A DNA stretch of 64,000 nt, taken from assembly GCA_018725565.1 (NCBI GenBank), contig QLUR01000002.1, forward strand, positions 89,662 to 153,661, in the 5' to 3' direction. The DNA is from Bacillota bacterium. Its GTDB lineage: Bacteria > Bacillota > Dethiobacteria > Dethiobacterales > Dethiobacteraceae. Made by a program: the position numbers and the translations under genes. Positions 37,227 to 45,405 of this stretch are shown here, one piece after another. Under the pieces are notes generated by a model. The model saw only the letters and a program-made list of their open reading frames with translations, had not been told where the DNA came from and ran no database searches. Each line of letters starts with the position of its first letter. Positions within the stretch are counted from its first letter, which is position 1.

Positions 37227-38018
37227 ATGATGCTCGAATTAATAAATTATGATGGGATGACAGACTGCCACGGAATAACCGGAAATTCAGTTACCAGGAT
37301 GCATATTCACTTTTATTTGCTTGATGACCTTCTGATAGATACCGGCTCGTCCAGGCTCGGACGCATTAGTTCCACTTTCTTTTCGAGACACAAAATCCGC
37401 TATGCCGCGCTTACCCATGTCCATGAAGATCATTCAGGTATGGCTTATTGGCTGACGCAAAAGCTTGGCATACCGGTCTTTCTCCACGAAGGGGACCACT
37501 CAGAAGCTGTATCTCCGCAGCGGCTCCCACTTTACAGAAACGTAGTTTGGGGAAATCGCAGGCCATTTTATCCGGCAGCAATGCCGCCGCGAATAAGCAC
37601 TGACCGCTATGACCTTGATGTAATTCCTGCTCCGGGACACAGTCCGAATCATGTAGTTTATCACGAAAAAAGCAAAGGATGGCTTTTCACCGGTGACCTT
37701 TACATTGCTACAAAACAAAATGTTTCTTTCTATACTGAGAATACTTTGCAGGCAATAGCATCAATCAGGCATCTCCTGACACTTGACTGGGAGACCATAT
37801 TTTGTGCGCACTCGGGTATCAAGCATAATGGAAAAGAAAAACTTAGATTAAAACTGGATTTCTTTGAAACAATCCAGAAACAGGTGGAAGATCTGCGTGA
37901 CAAGGGCCTTTCATTAGCGGAGATCAACAGGTACCTTTTTCCCAAAAAGGACTTTTGGGAGTTAGTATCAAGGGGAGAATGGTCCTCGTTCAGATTAATA
38001 AGCACAGCTGCAAAATAA
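37227..38018 (+). CDS. Metallo-beta-lactamase-fold hydrolase
   Basis: 263 residues of the MBL fold with the metal motif THVHEDHSG near 74, further ligands in PAPGHSPNH near 140 and FTGDLYI near 160, and HSG near 200. Belongs to the broad glyoxalase II/lactonase-like group; the substrate is unknown. Starts ATGATG at 37227/37230 after AGGGGG. It lies alone between the decayed integrase and the sigma-54 fragment. The metal ligands look complete. Confidence 0.88.
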   Translation: MMLELINYDGMTDCHGITGNSVTRMHIHFYLLDDLLIDTGSSRLGRISSTFFSRHKIRYAALTHVHEDHSGMAYWLTQKLGIPVFLHEGDHSEAVSPQRLPLYRNVVWGNRRPFYPAAMPPRISTDRYDLDVIPAPGHSPNHVVYHEKSKGWLFTGDLYIATKQNVSFYTENTLQAIASIRHLLTLDWETIFCAHSGIKHNGKEKLRLKLDFFETIQKQVEDLRDKGLSLAEINRYLFPKKDFWELVSRGEWSSFRLISTAAK

Positions 38019-38081
38019 AACAGCTCACTGCGGGCTGCAGCATTTGCCTTCCCGCTTTAACCAGCTTATCGTAGGAATTAA

Positions 38082-38591
38082 GGGGTATTCGGAGGTTTGA
38101 TAGTGTTGATTGAGGGGGAGACCGGGAGCGGGAAAGAACTGATTGCTCATGCTATTCATGATTTAAGCAAGAGGTCTGCCAATCCTTTGATAAAGATTAA
38201 CTGCGCGGCGATTCCACAGGAGTTGCTGGAAGCGGAGTTTTTTGGTTACGAAGAGGGCGCTTTTACCGGGGCAAAGAGGGGCGGGAACAAGGGAAAGCTG
38301 GAATTTGCGCAGGGAGGCAGCTTTTTCCTGGACGAAATCAACCAGCTGTCAATGTCTTTACAGCCGAAACTGCTCAGGGTGCTGCAAGAGAAGGAGATTG
38401 AACGGGTTGGAGGACATGAAAACATTTTGCTGGATGTCCGCTTTATTGTGGCGACCAATGTGCCGCTCGAGAAACTGGTGAAAGAAAACAAGTTCAGAAA
38501 GGAAGTGAAGAAGGATTTTGAAAAAGAAATTATTACCGAGGCACTAAGGAGCAACGAGTTTAACAAAACACAGACAGCGAAGGCGCGATAA
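38082..38591 (+). pseudogene. Truncated sigma-54-dependent activator
   Basis: Fragment of an enhancer-binding protein. It keeps Walker A GETGSGKE, the sigma-54 contact loop GAFTGA, Walker B-like FFLDEIN and RFIVATN, then jumps from NKFR to the Fis-like tail [14 protein letters not shown] and stops early. The sensor domain, the rest of the AAA+ lid and the DNA-binding helix are lost. A GTG at 38103 with GGAGG seven bases upstream could still start a 162-residue product. It lies immediately before a sigma-54 promoter and was probably its activator. Confidence 0.8.
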
Positions 38592-38617
38592 TACTGCGCT
38601 TTTTTGTTTGTGCATTA

Positions 38618-38633
38618 TGGCACGTTATTTGCA
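38618..38633 (+). promoter_or_regulatory. Sigma-54 promoter of the cyclase-BKACE-symporter operon
   Basis: TGGCACG-TTAT-TTGCA, an exact match to the -24/-12 consensus, about 140 bases before the cyclase gene. Such promoters need an AAA+ activator. Confidence 0.88.
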
Positions 38634-38771
38634 TTAAAATTAACCTCTAAAGGACTGCATGAGGGTGATTCAAGTGTCCAAAGTATGTTTAAAAACATGC
38701 AGTTATATGGCGCTGACCAGTCATCGTCCATACCTGGTCAACGAAGAATTTAACTTGAGAGGAGAAAATGC

Positions 38772-39527
38772 ATGGTCAGAATAGTAGATTTAGCCGTACC
38801 TACGGATCCGCAGGCATGTGAGCCGGAAAAGGCCGAGTTTATGAGGACATATCATAGGGAGGGTGCGGAGCAGGCTTCAAGATTTTTTAACCTGAATGTA
38901 GATGATTTTTTGGACGGGCTGTTATGGGCAAACGGGTCGGTGAATCTTGGGGAGCATACAGGAACGCATCTGGATGCCCCGATTCACTATGCGCCGACTG
39001 CGGAAGGGAAGCCAGCGAAATCCATTGATGAGATTCCCCTGGAGTGGTGTTACGGAGACGGGGTAGTTTTGGATTTTCATGAAAAGCAACCGGGTTATTC
39101 GATTACCGAAGATGACGTAAAAAAGGAACTGGAACGAATCAATTACTCACTGAAGCCGGGAGATATCGTGCTGATCCGGACCGATGCGGACAAATACCTC
39201 TATGATGAAAAGTATTTCTCCATACATCCAGGGATGTCGGCGGCCGCTACCAGATATCTGTGCAGCCAGGGCATTAAGGTGATGGGGATAGACGCTTGGG
39301 GGTGGGATGTCCCGTTCCACAAGGCTGTGGAAAAGTACAGGGAAACCGGGGATAAATCGGTGATTTGGGAGGGTCATCTGGTCGGAAAGGAATATGAATA
39401 TTGCCATATTGAAAAACTGGCCAACTTAAAGGAGCTGCCTCCGTATGGATTTAAAGTGGCAGCGTTTCCAGTGAAGCTGAAGGGTGGAACCGCCGGCTGG
39501 TGCAGGCCAGTGGCCATTTTTGAGTAA
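38772..39527 (+). CDS. Cyclase-family metal hydrolase (kynurenine formamidase-like)
   Basis: 251 residues with the family metal motif HTGTHLDAPIH near 57 and conserved GIDAWGWD near 173. PF04199 enzymes hydrolyse amides or lactones (formylkynurenine, isatin, cyclic imides). First gene of a sigma-54 operon with a beta-keto acid cleavage enzyme and a transporter, suggesting catabolism of an imported organic acid or amide. GAGGAG lies before the ATG. Confidence 0.88.
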   Translation: MVRIVDLAVPTDPQACEPEKAEFMRTYHREGAEQASRFFNLNVDDFLDGLLWANGSVNLGEHTGTHLDAPIHYAPTAEGKPAKSIDEIPLEWCYGDGVVLDFHEKQPGYSITEDDVKKELERINYSLKPGDIVLIRTDADKYLYDEKYFSIHPGMSAAATRYLCSQGIKVMGIDAWGWDVPFHKAVEKYRETGDKSVIWEGHLVGKEYEYCHIEKLANLKELPPYGFKVAAFPVKLKGGTAGWCRPVAIFE

Positions 39528-39540
39528 AGGAGGAAGGTTT

Positions 39541-40359
39541 GTGGAAAAACTGGTCATCTCCGCTGCCTTGACAGGCGCATGGCCCACAAAGCAACACAAT
39601 CCGAACATTCCCATGACGCCTGAGGAAATTGCAGAGGATGCCTGCCGGTGCTGGAATGCGGGCGCCGCAGTTGTGCACCTGCACATGCGCGATGAACACG
39701 GAGCCGGAACGATGGATAAAGAACGATTTGTTCAGACAGCCTCTCTGATTAGGGGAAAATGCAATCTAATCCTTAACATGACCACATCAGGCGAACTGGG
39801 TGCCTCCGACAAGAGAAGGTATGAACACCTAATTGAAATTAAGCCGGAATTAGCATCCTACGATTGTGGTTCCATGAATTGGATGCATATGGGGGTATTC
39901 GTGAATACTCCGCAGTTTTTGGAGAAGCTGGGCAAAGTCATGATTGAAAACAATGTCAAGCCCGAGATTGAGTGCTTTGACACGGGTATGGTGTACAATG
40001 CCCTTTACTACATCGAGAAAGGTTTCGTCCTGGAGCCTCCTTACTTTCAGCTCTGCCTGGGTGCCCCTGGCGGCACGGTTGCGGAGATCGAAAATCTGGT
40101 GTTCATGAAAAATCTGCTGCCAAAGAATGCTATCTGGTCCGCGTTTGGCCTCGGTTCCATGCATATGCCGATCCTTTACACTACTATCGCTTTGGGTGGC
40201 CATGTGCGGGTGGGTATGGAAGACAACATCTATTACGCTAAGGGTGTGTTGGCGGAATCAAACGCCCAGTTTGTGGAAAGGGCGGTACGCGCTGGCCGGG
40301 AGTTTGGGCGGGAGATTGCCACTCCTGATGAGGCGAGAAATATTCTGAAAGTGAAATAG
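39541..40359 (+). CDS. Beta-keto acid cleavage enzyme (BKACE/KCE family)
   Basis: 272 residues of the DUF849 family, zinc TIM-barrel enzymes that convert a beta-keto acid plus acetyl-CoA into acetoacetate and a CoA ester. Visible motifs: AALTGAWPTKQHNPNIPMTP near 8-27, AAVVHLHMRD near 43 with the metal His pair, MTTSGE near 80, and GGHVRVGMEDN near 220. GTG start at 39541 with AAGGAGG seven bases upstream. The exact keto acid is unknown. Confidence 0.93.
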   Translation: MEKLVISAALTGAWPTKQHNPNIPMTPEEIAEDACRCWNAGAAVVHLHMRDEHGAGTMDKERFVQTASLIRGKCNLILNMTTSGELGASDKRRYEHLIEIKPELASYDCGSMNWMHMGVFVNTPQFLEKLGKVMIENNVKPEIECFDTGMVYNALYYIEKGFVLEPPYFQLCLGAPGGTVAEIENLVFMKNLLPKNAIWSAFGLGSMHMPILYTTIALGGHVRVGMEDNIYYAKGVLAESNAQFVERAVRAGREFGREIATPDEARNILKVK

Positions 40360-40470
40360 GAAGAAATGGCGCCAATTTAAAAGCTCGAGGAGGGGGTGGG
40401 CCCATAGAGCAAATCGAACAGCTTTTTATGGTCTAGGGGTAACGATATTATTTAATAGGGAGGGAAAACG

Positions 40471-42471
40471 ATGTCTCTCGATGTAGTATTTCTGATCATC
40501 AGTGTTGTCTTCGGTGCCCTTTTAATCGCAGCAGGATGGGTCACCAGGAAATGGATTCAGGACTCTTCAGACTTCATACTGGCGGGGCGGGAAATCAGCC
40601 TGGCCCTGAATATCTTTGGTGTTGCAGCCATTGGCTTTGCTGGCACCAGTATCGCGTTAAGTCCGGGATTTGCAATCCTTTTTGGTTTTTGGGGATCATT
40701 TTTAGTGCTTGGGGTTATTTTTTCCATCGGCGGGCTGAGCTGTTACGGCCTCTTTTTCACCAAGTTTGTGCGCAGATGCGGCGCGCAGACACTGCCAGAG
40801 TGGCTGGAGCTACGCTACAGCAGCCAGGTCCGGTTTGTGATCACCCTTGGAACCATTTTAGGTCTCACCGGGATCATGGCCAATAACGTGGTTTCCATGA
40901 CCGGTGTAATCACTGGACTCACGGGATGGCCCATGTTTGCCACCATATCCGTGATCTTTTTTGTGTTCCTGCTCTTCTCCTACCTGGGAGGTTTCTGGGC
41001 GGTCACGTTTACTGACTTTCTGCAACTTTTGGTGGGACTTGTTGCTGTTCCGCTGATTATTTTCTCGTTTTTCAACTATTACGGAGACTTTAGCTGGCTG
41101 CAGGCCAGTTGGCCTAGTCAAGCCGGGTTTATGGCAACGGGACTGACGGGAATGTCACTGCCCGTCTTTAGCCTGAGACATCCCAGCGTGCTGACTTCCA
41201 CCTTCTTGTTTGCCGCTTTCCTGGTCTGGGGCAACAATTACTACTGGCTGAGGGCAGCTACCTGTAGAAGTGAAAGAGTAGCAAAACTGTCCTACTTCTG
41301 GGCGGGAGTCTTACTCTGCGTTGTGTTCTATATTCCTTTGACCTTGATTGGTTCTTTTGTAGGAGCGGCCAACCCGGATCTTTTTGCGCCAGTCGGCAGG
41401 GTTCCAGCCGTAGCCGCATATGGTGTGTTTTTGAGAGAGCTGCCCGTTTTTATCGCGGCGTTTCTGCTGTTGGCAGCTATGGCGGCAGGGGTATCCACGT
41501 CAACCACCGCTCATATCGGAGCCAGCTCTGTGGCGGTGCGCGATATTTACCAAAAATACATTCGACCGCAAGCCAAACCTCAAGAACTGATCATGCCGTC
41601 CAAGATTATTCTTTTGCTCCTCGGTGTTTTAGTCTGGTTTCTCTGCTTCTTCCCCGGCGGACCGATTTACCTGTTTGCCTTCGCCACCGCCTGGCTTGGG
41701 CCTCCGTCTCTCTTGGTTCTTCTCGGTATCGTTTGGAGACGGTTCACGGCTACGGCCGCCCTGTGGTCGGCTATTATCAGTATGGCAACCATGTTTGTCT
41801 TTACTCTGCTTGAGCTTACGAAAGTATTTATCATTTCCCAATATGCTCATATAGGAATTGCCGGTTTTGTGGCGGCAATCATTCCGGGTGTCATCATTAC
41901 CTATGCCACGAAGCCCAAATACTACGGCAACCCAACTTGGGAAAGAGTACCCAGCGAGACCAACAGGGAAGCCATTACCCTGCAGGAAGAGGAAGTCGAA
42001 ATTTTAAGAATGATTCAAATGGGATACGAAAACACTTCCGAACTACTGGATATCTTAGGGTTGGATGCTGGAGTAATAAGCACTTACATTGAGAGGCTGG
42101 ATCGCGGCGGGTATATCATCCGTCAGTCTCTGACGGGCTCAGGTTTCTATGCTTTCAATATTAGTACACGCGGCAGGGCGGCCCTGCCTGAGTTCAGCAC
42201 GGAAGAAAATAGCCTGATTAAAGACAACCTGTCCCTGGAGAGCCTGAAGATTCTGCGTGTCAGCGCTGAAGACGCCACACTATTGCCGCAGATGATCAGC
42301 AGTGGAGAGTACACATCCCTGAAAATCTCGGCAATCCTTTCCAAGCTGATCCGCAATGGCTACCTTAAAGAAGGAGGTTTCTTTAAGCGTTCCATCACTT
42401 TGACCGATACCGGCAAAAGTGCATTGAACAAGCATAAAGACATCAAAACGAAGAGCATCGCGTACAGTTAA
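40471..42471 (+). CDS. Sodium:solute symporter fused to two winged-helix domains
   Basis: 666 residues. Residues about 1-480 are a sodium:solute symporter with roughly 13 membrane segments (FILAGREISLALNIFGVAA, then GFAGTSIALSPGFA, TLPEWLELRYSS, MAAGVSTSTTAHIGASSVAV). After the last segment a cytosolic tail holds two winged-helix-like domains: about 505-572 (VEILRMIQMGYENTSELLDI, then STYIERLDRGGYI) and about 587-655 (SLKISAILSKLIRNGYLKEG). Ordinary family members lack such a tail. It probably imports the operon's substrate; the tail may sense or regulate. Last gene of the sigma-54 operon, 111 bases after BKACE. Confidence 0.9.
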   Translation: MSLDVVFLIISVVFGALLIAAGWVTRKWIQDSSDFILAGREISLALNIFGVAAIGFAGTSIALSPGFAILFGFWGSFLVLGVIFSIGGLSCYGLFFTKFVRRCGAQTLPEWLELRYSSQVRFVITLGTILGLTGIMANNVVSMTGVITGLTGWPMFATISVIFFVFLLFSYLGGFWAVTFTDFLQLLVGLVAVPLIIFSFFNYYGDFSWLQASWPSQAGFMATGLTGMSLPVFSLRHPSVLTSTFLFAAFLVWGNNYYWLRAATCRSERVAKLSYFWAGVLLCVVFYIPLTLIGSFVGAANPDLFAPVGRVPAVAAYGVFLRELPVFIAAFLLLAAMAAGVSTSTTAHIGASSVAVRDIYQKYIRPQAKPQELIMPSKIILLLLGVLVWFLCFFPGGPIYLFAFATAWLGPPSLLVLLGIVWRRFTATAALWSAIISMATMFVFTLLELTKVFIISQYAHIGIAGFVAAIIPGVIITYATKPKYYGNPTWERVPSETNREAITLQEEEVEILRMIQMGYENTSELLDILGLDAGVISTYIERLDRGGYIIRQSLTGSGFYAFNISTRGRAALPEFSTEENSLIKDNLSLESLKILRVSAEDATLLPQMISSGEYTSLKISAILSKLIRNGYLKEGGFFKRSITLTDTGKSALNKHKDIKTKSIAYS

Positions 42472-42485
42472 GATGGCGCACTAAA

Positions 42486-42603
42486 ACCTGAAAAAATCAA
42501 CAGCCACAGGGGTTACGGCTCCCGTGGCTGTTCGTTTGACACCACATAAACGCCGGTAATTTATTTCTAACCAAGCCAGATTATTTCCACGGCGGCTTTG
42601 GCG
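42486..42603. repeat. 118 bp direct repeat, copy 1
   Basis: Matches 44076-44193 with three differences. It contains a hairpin terminator (42499-42532) and the last codons of a PIN toxin gene (minus strand), without the rest of that gene. Confidence 0.9.
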
Positions 42604-42970
42604 TTTGTCTACCTCTCAAGCCAAACGGTCACAGCCCGCGCATCACTGGCGGCACTTGGCATCCGGGCCAAATCCATCAACAGGGCATTTATCTCGCCGT
42701 ACAGCGCCGCGGCCTCTGCTCCCTCAGTCCCTTTAACCCTGGCGGTCAACTGCCGGTATTGTTTTAGTTTTTGTCCGTATTCCGCGCTGATGTCCTTCCA
42801 AATACATGCCGTTCGTCGAGCACCCGTCCCAGTCGTCTCAGCGCCTCGGAGATGAATGTGTCGGCCTGCAGCCAAGGCACTTCGTAGCGGTACACCTTTA
42901 TCAAACGCTCGTCGTTTGCCAGCATTCCGGATTCATGCCGCCTGATTACGGAGTTATGGGATAATCCCAT
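42604..42970 (-). pseudogene. Frameshifted hypothetical gene
   Basis: Two minus-strand frames join near 42790: MGLSHNSVIRRHESGMLAND ... LRRLGRVLDERHV and then KDISAEYGQKLKQYRQLTAR ... DLARMPSAASDARAVTVWL. Together they would give about 120 residues, helical, unknown family. A one-base shift separates them. It could instead be two overlapping small genes. Confidence 0.5.
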
Positions 42971-42999
42971 TGCCGCCGCCGCAGACAGTAGTGTAAAAT
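42970..42999 (+). promoter_or_regulatory. Possible promoter of the Rpn nuclease gene
   Basis: TTGCCG, 18 bp spacer, TAAAAT. Confidence 0.45.
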
Positions 43000-43021
43000 A
43001 GAAACAGGGAGGAGGGGAACC

Positions 43022-43948
43022 TTGGAATTAAAAGACTCGGAACAAGTCCCGCGCGACAAACATGACGAGCTGTTCAAGCTCCTGCTGGAAACCTTTTTCG
43101 CTGACTTTATCGACCTCTTTTTCCCGCAGGTCAGCCGGCTGATGGAGCGGGAACATCTGGAATTCCGCCCCCAGGAAGTCATTACCGATGTCTTGGAGCA
43201 GGAAAAGCACGTGGTGGACATCCTGGTAGAAACCCGCCTCAAAGGCGAAGAAGGCCTAATCCTGATTCACGTGGAGAACCAGTCGCAGCGGCGGCCGGAC
43301 TACAACCGGAGAATGTTCAAATACTTCGCCCGGCTCTACGAAAAGTACCAGCAAAAAATCCTGCCCATCGTAGTGTATGCCCATGACGCTGCTGTGGAAG
43401 AAGAAGATTGCTTCCGGATCGGTTTCTCCTTCCTGGATGTCTTGGAATTTCGCTTTCTCAAAGTGCAGCTCAAGAAAGAACCCTGGCGGAAGTACGTCCA
43501 AAGCGGCAACCCCGCCGCCGCCGCCGCCCTGATGAGCAAGATGAACTACAGCAAAACGGAAAGAGTAAACGTGAAAATTGAATTTACCCGGATGCTGGCC
43601 AATATGCGGCTGGACTTGGCTCGGAATACCCTGCTGACCGCCTTTTTTGAAACCTACCTGAGGCTGAACAAGGCGGAAGAGGAAGAATACCGGAAACGTC
43701 TGCCCCGTGAACTGAACCCCGAGGAGGTGAGATATTACATGGAAATCACTACGTCTTATCACGAAAAAGGCAGGGAAGAAGGCAGGGAAGAAGGCAGGGA
43801 AGAAGGCAGGGAAGAAGGCATAAAGGCAAAAGCAAGGGATGTCGCTTTGACAGCTCTAAAAGAAGGTGCGTCCCTGGAGTTTGTTATGAAAATCACCGGC
43901 CTGAACAAAGAAGAACTGCTGGAGATGCAAAAAGAGCTGCAACAGTAG
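43022..43948 (+). CDS. Rpn-family PD-(D/E)XK nuclease (YhgA-like)
   Basis: 308 residues of the recombination-promoting nuclease / putative transposase group. The N-terminus is DKHDELFKLLLETFFADFID, then VDILVETRLKGEEGLILIHVE carries the PD-(D/E)XK acidic residues near 75-90, and RRMFKYFARLYEKY follows. Near 245-268 the hinge has a four-fold GREE repeat. TTG start with GGAGGGG four bases upstream. Such proteins are known to nick DNA and to vary rapidly in repeat number; no transposon ends are seen here. Confidence 0.85.
   Translation: MELKDSEQVPRDKHDELFKLLLETFFADFIDLFFPQVSRLMEREHLEFRPQEVITDVLEQEKHVVDILVETRLKGEEGLILIHVENQSQRRPDYNRRMFKYFARLYEKYQQKILPIVVYAHDAAVEEEDCFRIGFSFLDVLEFRFLKVQLKKEPWRKYVQSGNPAAAAALMSKMNYSKTERVNVKIEFTRMLANMRLDLARNTLLTAFFETYLRLNKAEEEEYRKRLPRELNPEEVRYYMEITTSYHEKGREEGREEGREEGREEGIKAKARDVALTALKEGASLEFVMKITGLNKEELLEMQKELQQ
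43769..43816 (+). repeat. Four tandem 12 bp repeats inside the Rpn gene
   Basis: GGCAGGGAAGAA repeated four times without change, encoding GREE units of a charged helix. Copy number can change by slippage without a frameshift. Confidence 0.95.
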
Positions 43949-44032
43949 CCCTTTTGGAACGATGACGAAACGGCCTGTGCTGCTTGATAGCAGCGGCATG
44001 CAGGTGGCGATGTCTCAAAAATGCCTGCGCGA

Positions 44033-44079
44033 GAGTGGTATTCAAGGCGATGCTGGTTCGGCCCCAGCTAGCCACACCT
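44033..44079. repeat. Strongly decayed tRNA-Val 3' end (old att site)
   Basis: 35 of 47 positions match the tRNA-Val 3' end without gaps; the core ATTCAAG...GCTGGTTCG..CCCAGCTAGCC is clear. Likely the right end of the older element whose left end is at 36441. Confidence 0.65.
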
Positions 44080-44193
44080 GAAAAAATCAACAGCCACAGG
44101 GGTTACGGCTCCCGTGGCTGTTCGTTTGACACCACATAAACGTCGGTAATTTATTTCTAACCTAACCAGATTATTTCCACGGCGGCTTTGGCG
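44076..44193. repeat. 118 bp direct repeat, copy 2
   Basis: Partner of 42486-42603. Here the PIN gene continues, so this is the parent copy. Its hairpin (44089-44122), followed on the minus strand by GATTTTTTC, is the PIN terminator. Confidence 0.9.
44089..44122 (-). terminator. Terminator of the PIN toxin gene
   Basis: AACAGCCAC/GTGGCTGTT stem extended by GGG/CCC, with T-run on the minus strand. Confidence 0.75.
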
Positions 44194-44570
44194 GCAATCG
44201 CCTGTATTTCAGGATATCCAGTAACTAGCTTTGCCTGGAATTCTCTTGCCAAAGAAAGTGCAAAAGCATCGGGATACGAAAGACTGCCGCCAGCCTTGAT
44301 CTCTGCGGCGCTCTTTATCCTCCCCCATTGTGCTTCTTCGATTTTGATGGTTTCTTCCAGCAAAACGTTTTCTATAACCTCTTCCGCAGCACTTTTACCG
44401 TTTCTCCTCAGCAGGATATAATATACTTCTCCCAGGTTTACATCACTCATGAGTATTTCCGTATTTTCATCCACAAGCAGGTCATTTATTATGGCGGCGC
44501 CTGGTTCGTCCTCCAGCAAAGTCATGATGGCGTAAGCATCAAAAACAATAATATCAACAGCGCAAGTCAA
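44157..44570 (-). CDS. PIN-domain toxin, apparently without antitoxin
   Basis: 137 residues of the VapC-like PIN ribonuclease fold: first Asp in VFDAYAIMTLLEDEPGA near 10, SDVNLGEVYYIL near 42 with the Glu, SYPDAFALSLA near 99 with the third acidic residue, and LVTGYPEI near 115. The start is unclear (TTG 44570, weak ribosome site). No antitoxin gene precedes it; the divergent TetR gene begins 50 bases away, so the pair may have been cut. Confidence 0.8.
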   Translation of the reverse strand: MTCAVDIIVFDAYAIMTLLEDEPGAAIINDLLVDENTEILMSDVNLGEVYYILLRRNGKSAAEEVIENVLLEETIKIEEAQWGRIKSAAEIKAGGSLSYPDAFALSLAREFQAKLVTGYPEIQAIAAKAAVEIIWLG

Positions 44571-44620
44571 TCAAAAAAGCGTTGACTTATATATCTTGCA
44601 CAAACCGGGAGAAATGTGTA

Positions 44621-45172
44621 ATGCACAAAGCCCAGGCAAACGCCGTGGCGATCCGCACGCAAAAAGCTATAGCTGAAGCGTTTTTATCCTTAATACAGGA
44701 GCGCGCGTACGAGAAAATATCTGTAACGGATATCTGCAGACGCGCCGACGTCGTGCGCAAAACCTTCTATAATCATTTCCACGCCAAAGATGATGTGGTG
44801 TACTATTTGATCAATAATATTTTTCATGAGATGGAATCCAAAATGGACCTGAAAAATATGAGTGTGCAGCAAATCCTTTTGATCGCTTTCAGGTTCGTCA
44901 TGGAGAATCGCGAGGCTCTTTTGCTGTTTTATAACAGAGGGCTTATCCGGTTCGCACATCAGAGCATATCCGCATACATAACAAATGACCATATTTTAAC
45001 CAAGCTGGACAACAGAACCATCGATGCCAGGGCATACAAATATATCGCCGCTCAAATACCGGCCGTACTCATCAGCATCATCGAAACATGGATAGAAAAC
45101 GGCTTTGCGGAACCGGTTGAATTTCTGGCGGAACTTACAGAAGCACTTATGTATAAGCCGAAGGGCATTTAG
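44621..45172 (+). CDS. TetR-family regulator
   Basis: 183 residues with an N-terminal TetR helix-turn-helix (ISVTDICRRADVVRKTFYNH, then FHAKDDVVYYLI) near 30-65 and a divergent ligand-binding domain of the TetR_C_33 kind. The ATG at 44621 has GGGAGAAA ten bases upstream. It precedes the reductase gene by 230 bases and may control it. Confidence 0.88.
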   Translation: MHKAQANAVAIRTQKAIAEAFLSLIQERAYEKISVTDICRRADVVRKTFYNHFHAKDDVVYYLINNIFHEMESKMDLKNMSVQQILLIAFRFVMENREALLLFYNRGLIRFAHQSISAYITNDHILTKLDNRTIDARAYKYIAAQIPAVLISIIETWIENGFAEPVEFLAELTEALMYKPKGI

Positions 45173-45230
45173 CGGCATATCTCATTCCTAAAAAACAGAA
45201 TACACGGGCATCCCTCCCTCCCTTGGCAGA

Positions 45231-45259
45231 TTGACACGCCGTTACAGGCTTGATAAGAT
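45231..45259 (+). promoter_or_regulatory. Promoter of the AcuI-type reductase gene
   Basis: TTGACA at 45231, 17 bp spacer, TAAGAT at 45254. It leaves an untranslated leader of about 140 bases. Confidence 0.8.
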
Positions 45260-45405
45260 TAAAGCGCAGATAGCCGATGAACTTCAGCTTTCCAGTATTT
45301 CAGGCGGATGTCAAAAGCAGCCGGTTTCCCCTGTCGGCGTCGTCTCCGCAGCGTCACAAATGCTGTAATATTCCGAAAAAATAAATAATACAGGGAGGTT
45401 TAATC

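Noticed and set aside
38658..38786. Short frame between the sigma-54 promoter and the cyclase gene
   Set aside because: It overlaps the cyclase start in another frame and has a poor ribosome site; leader sequence is the simpler reading.
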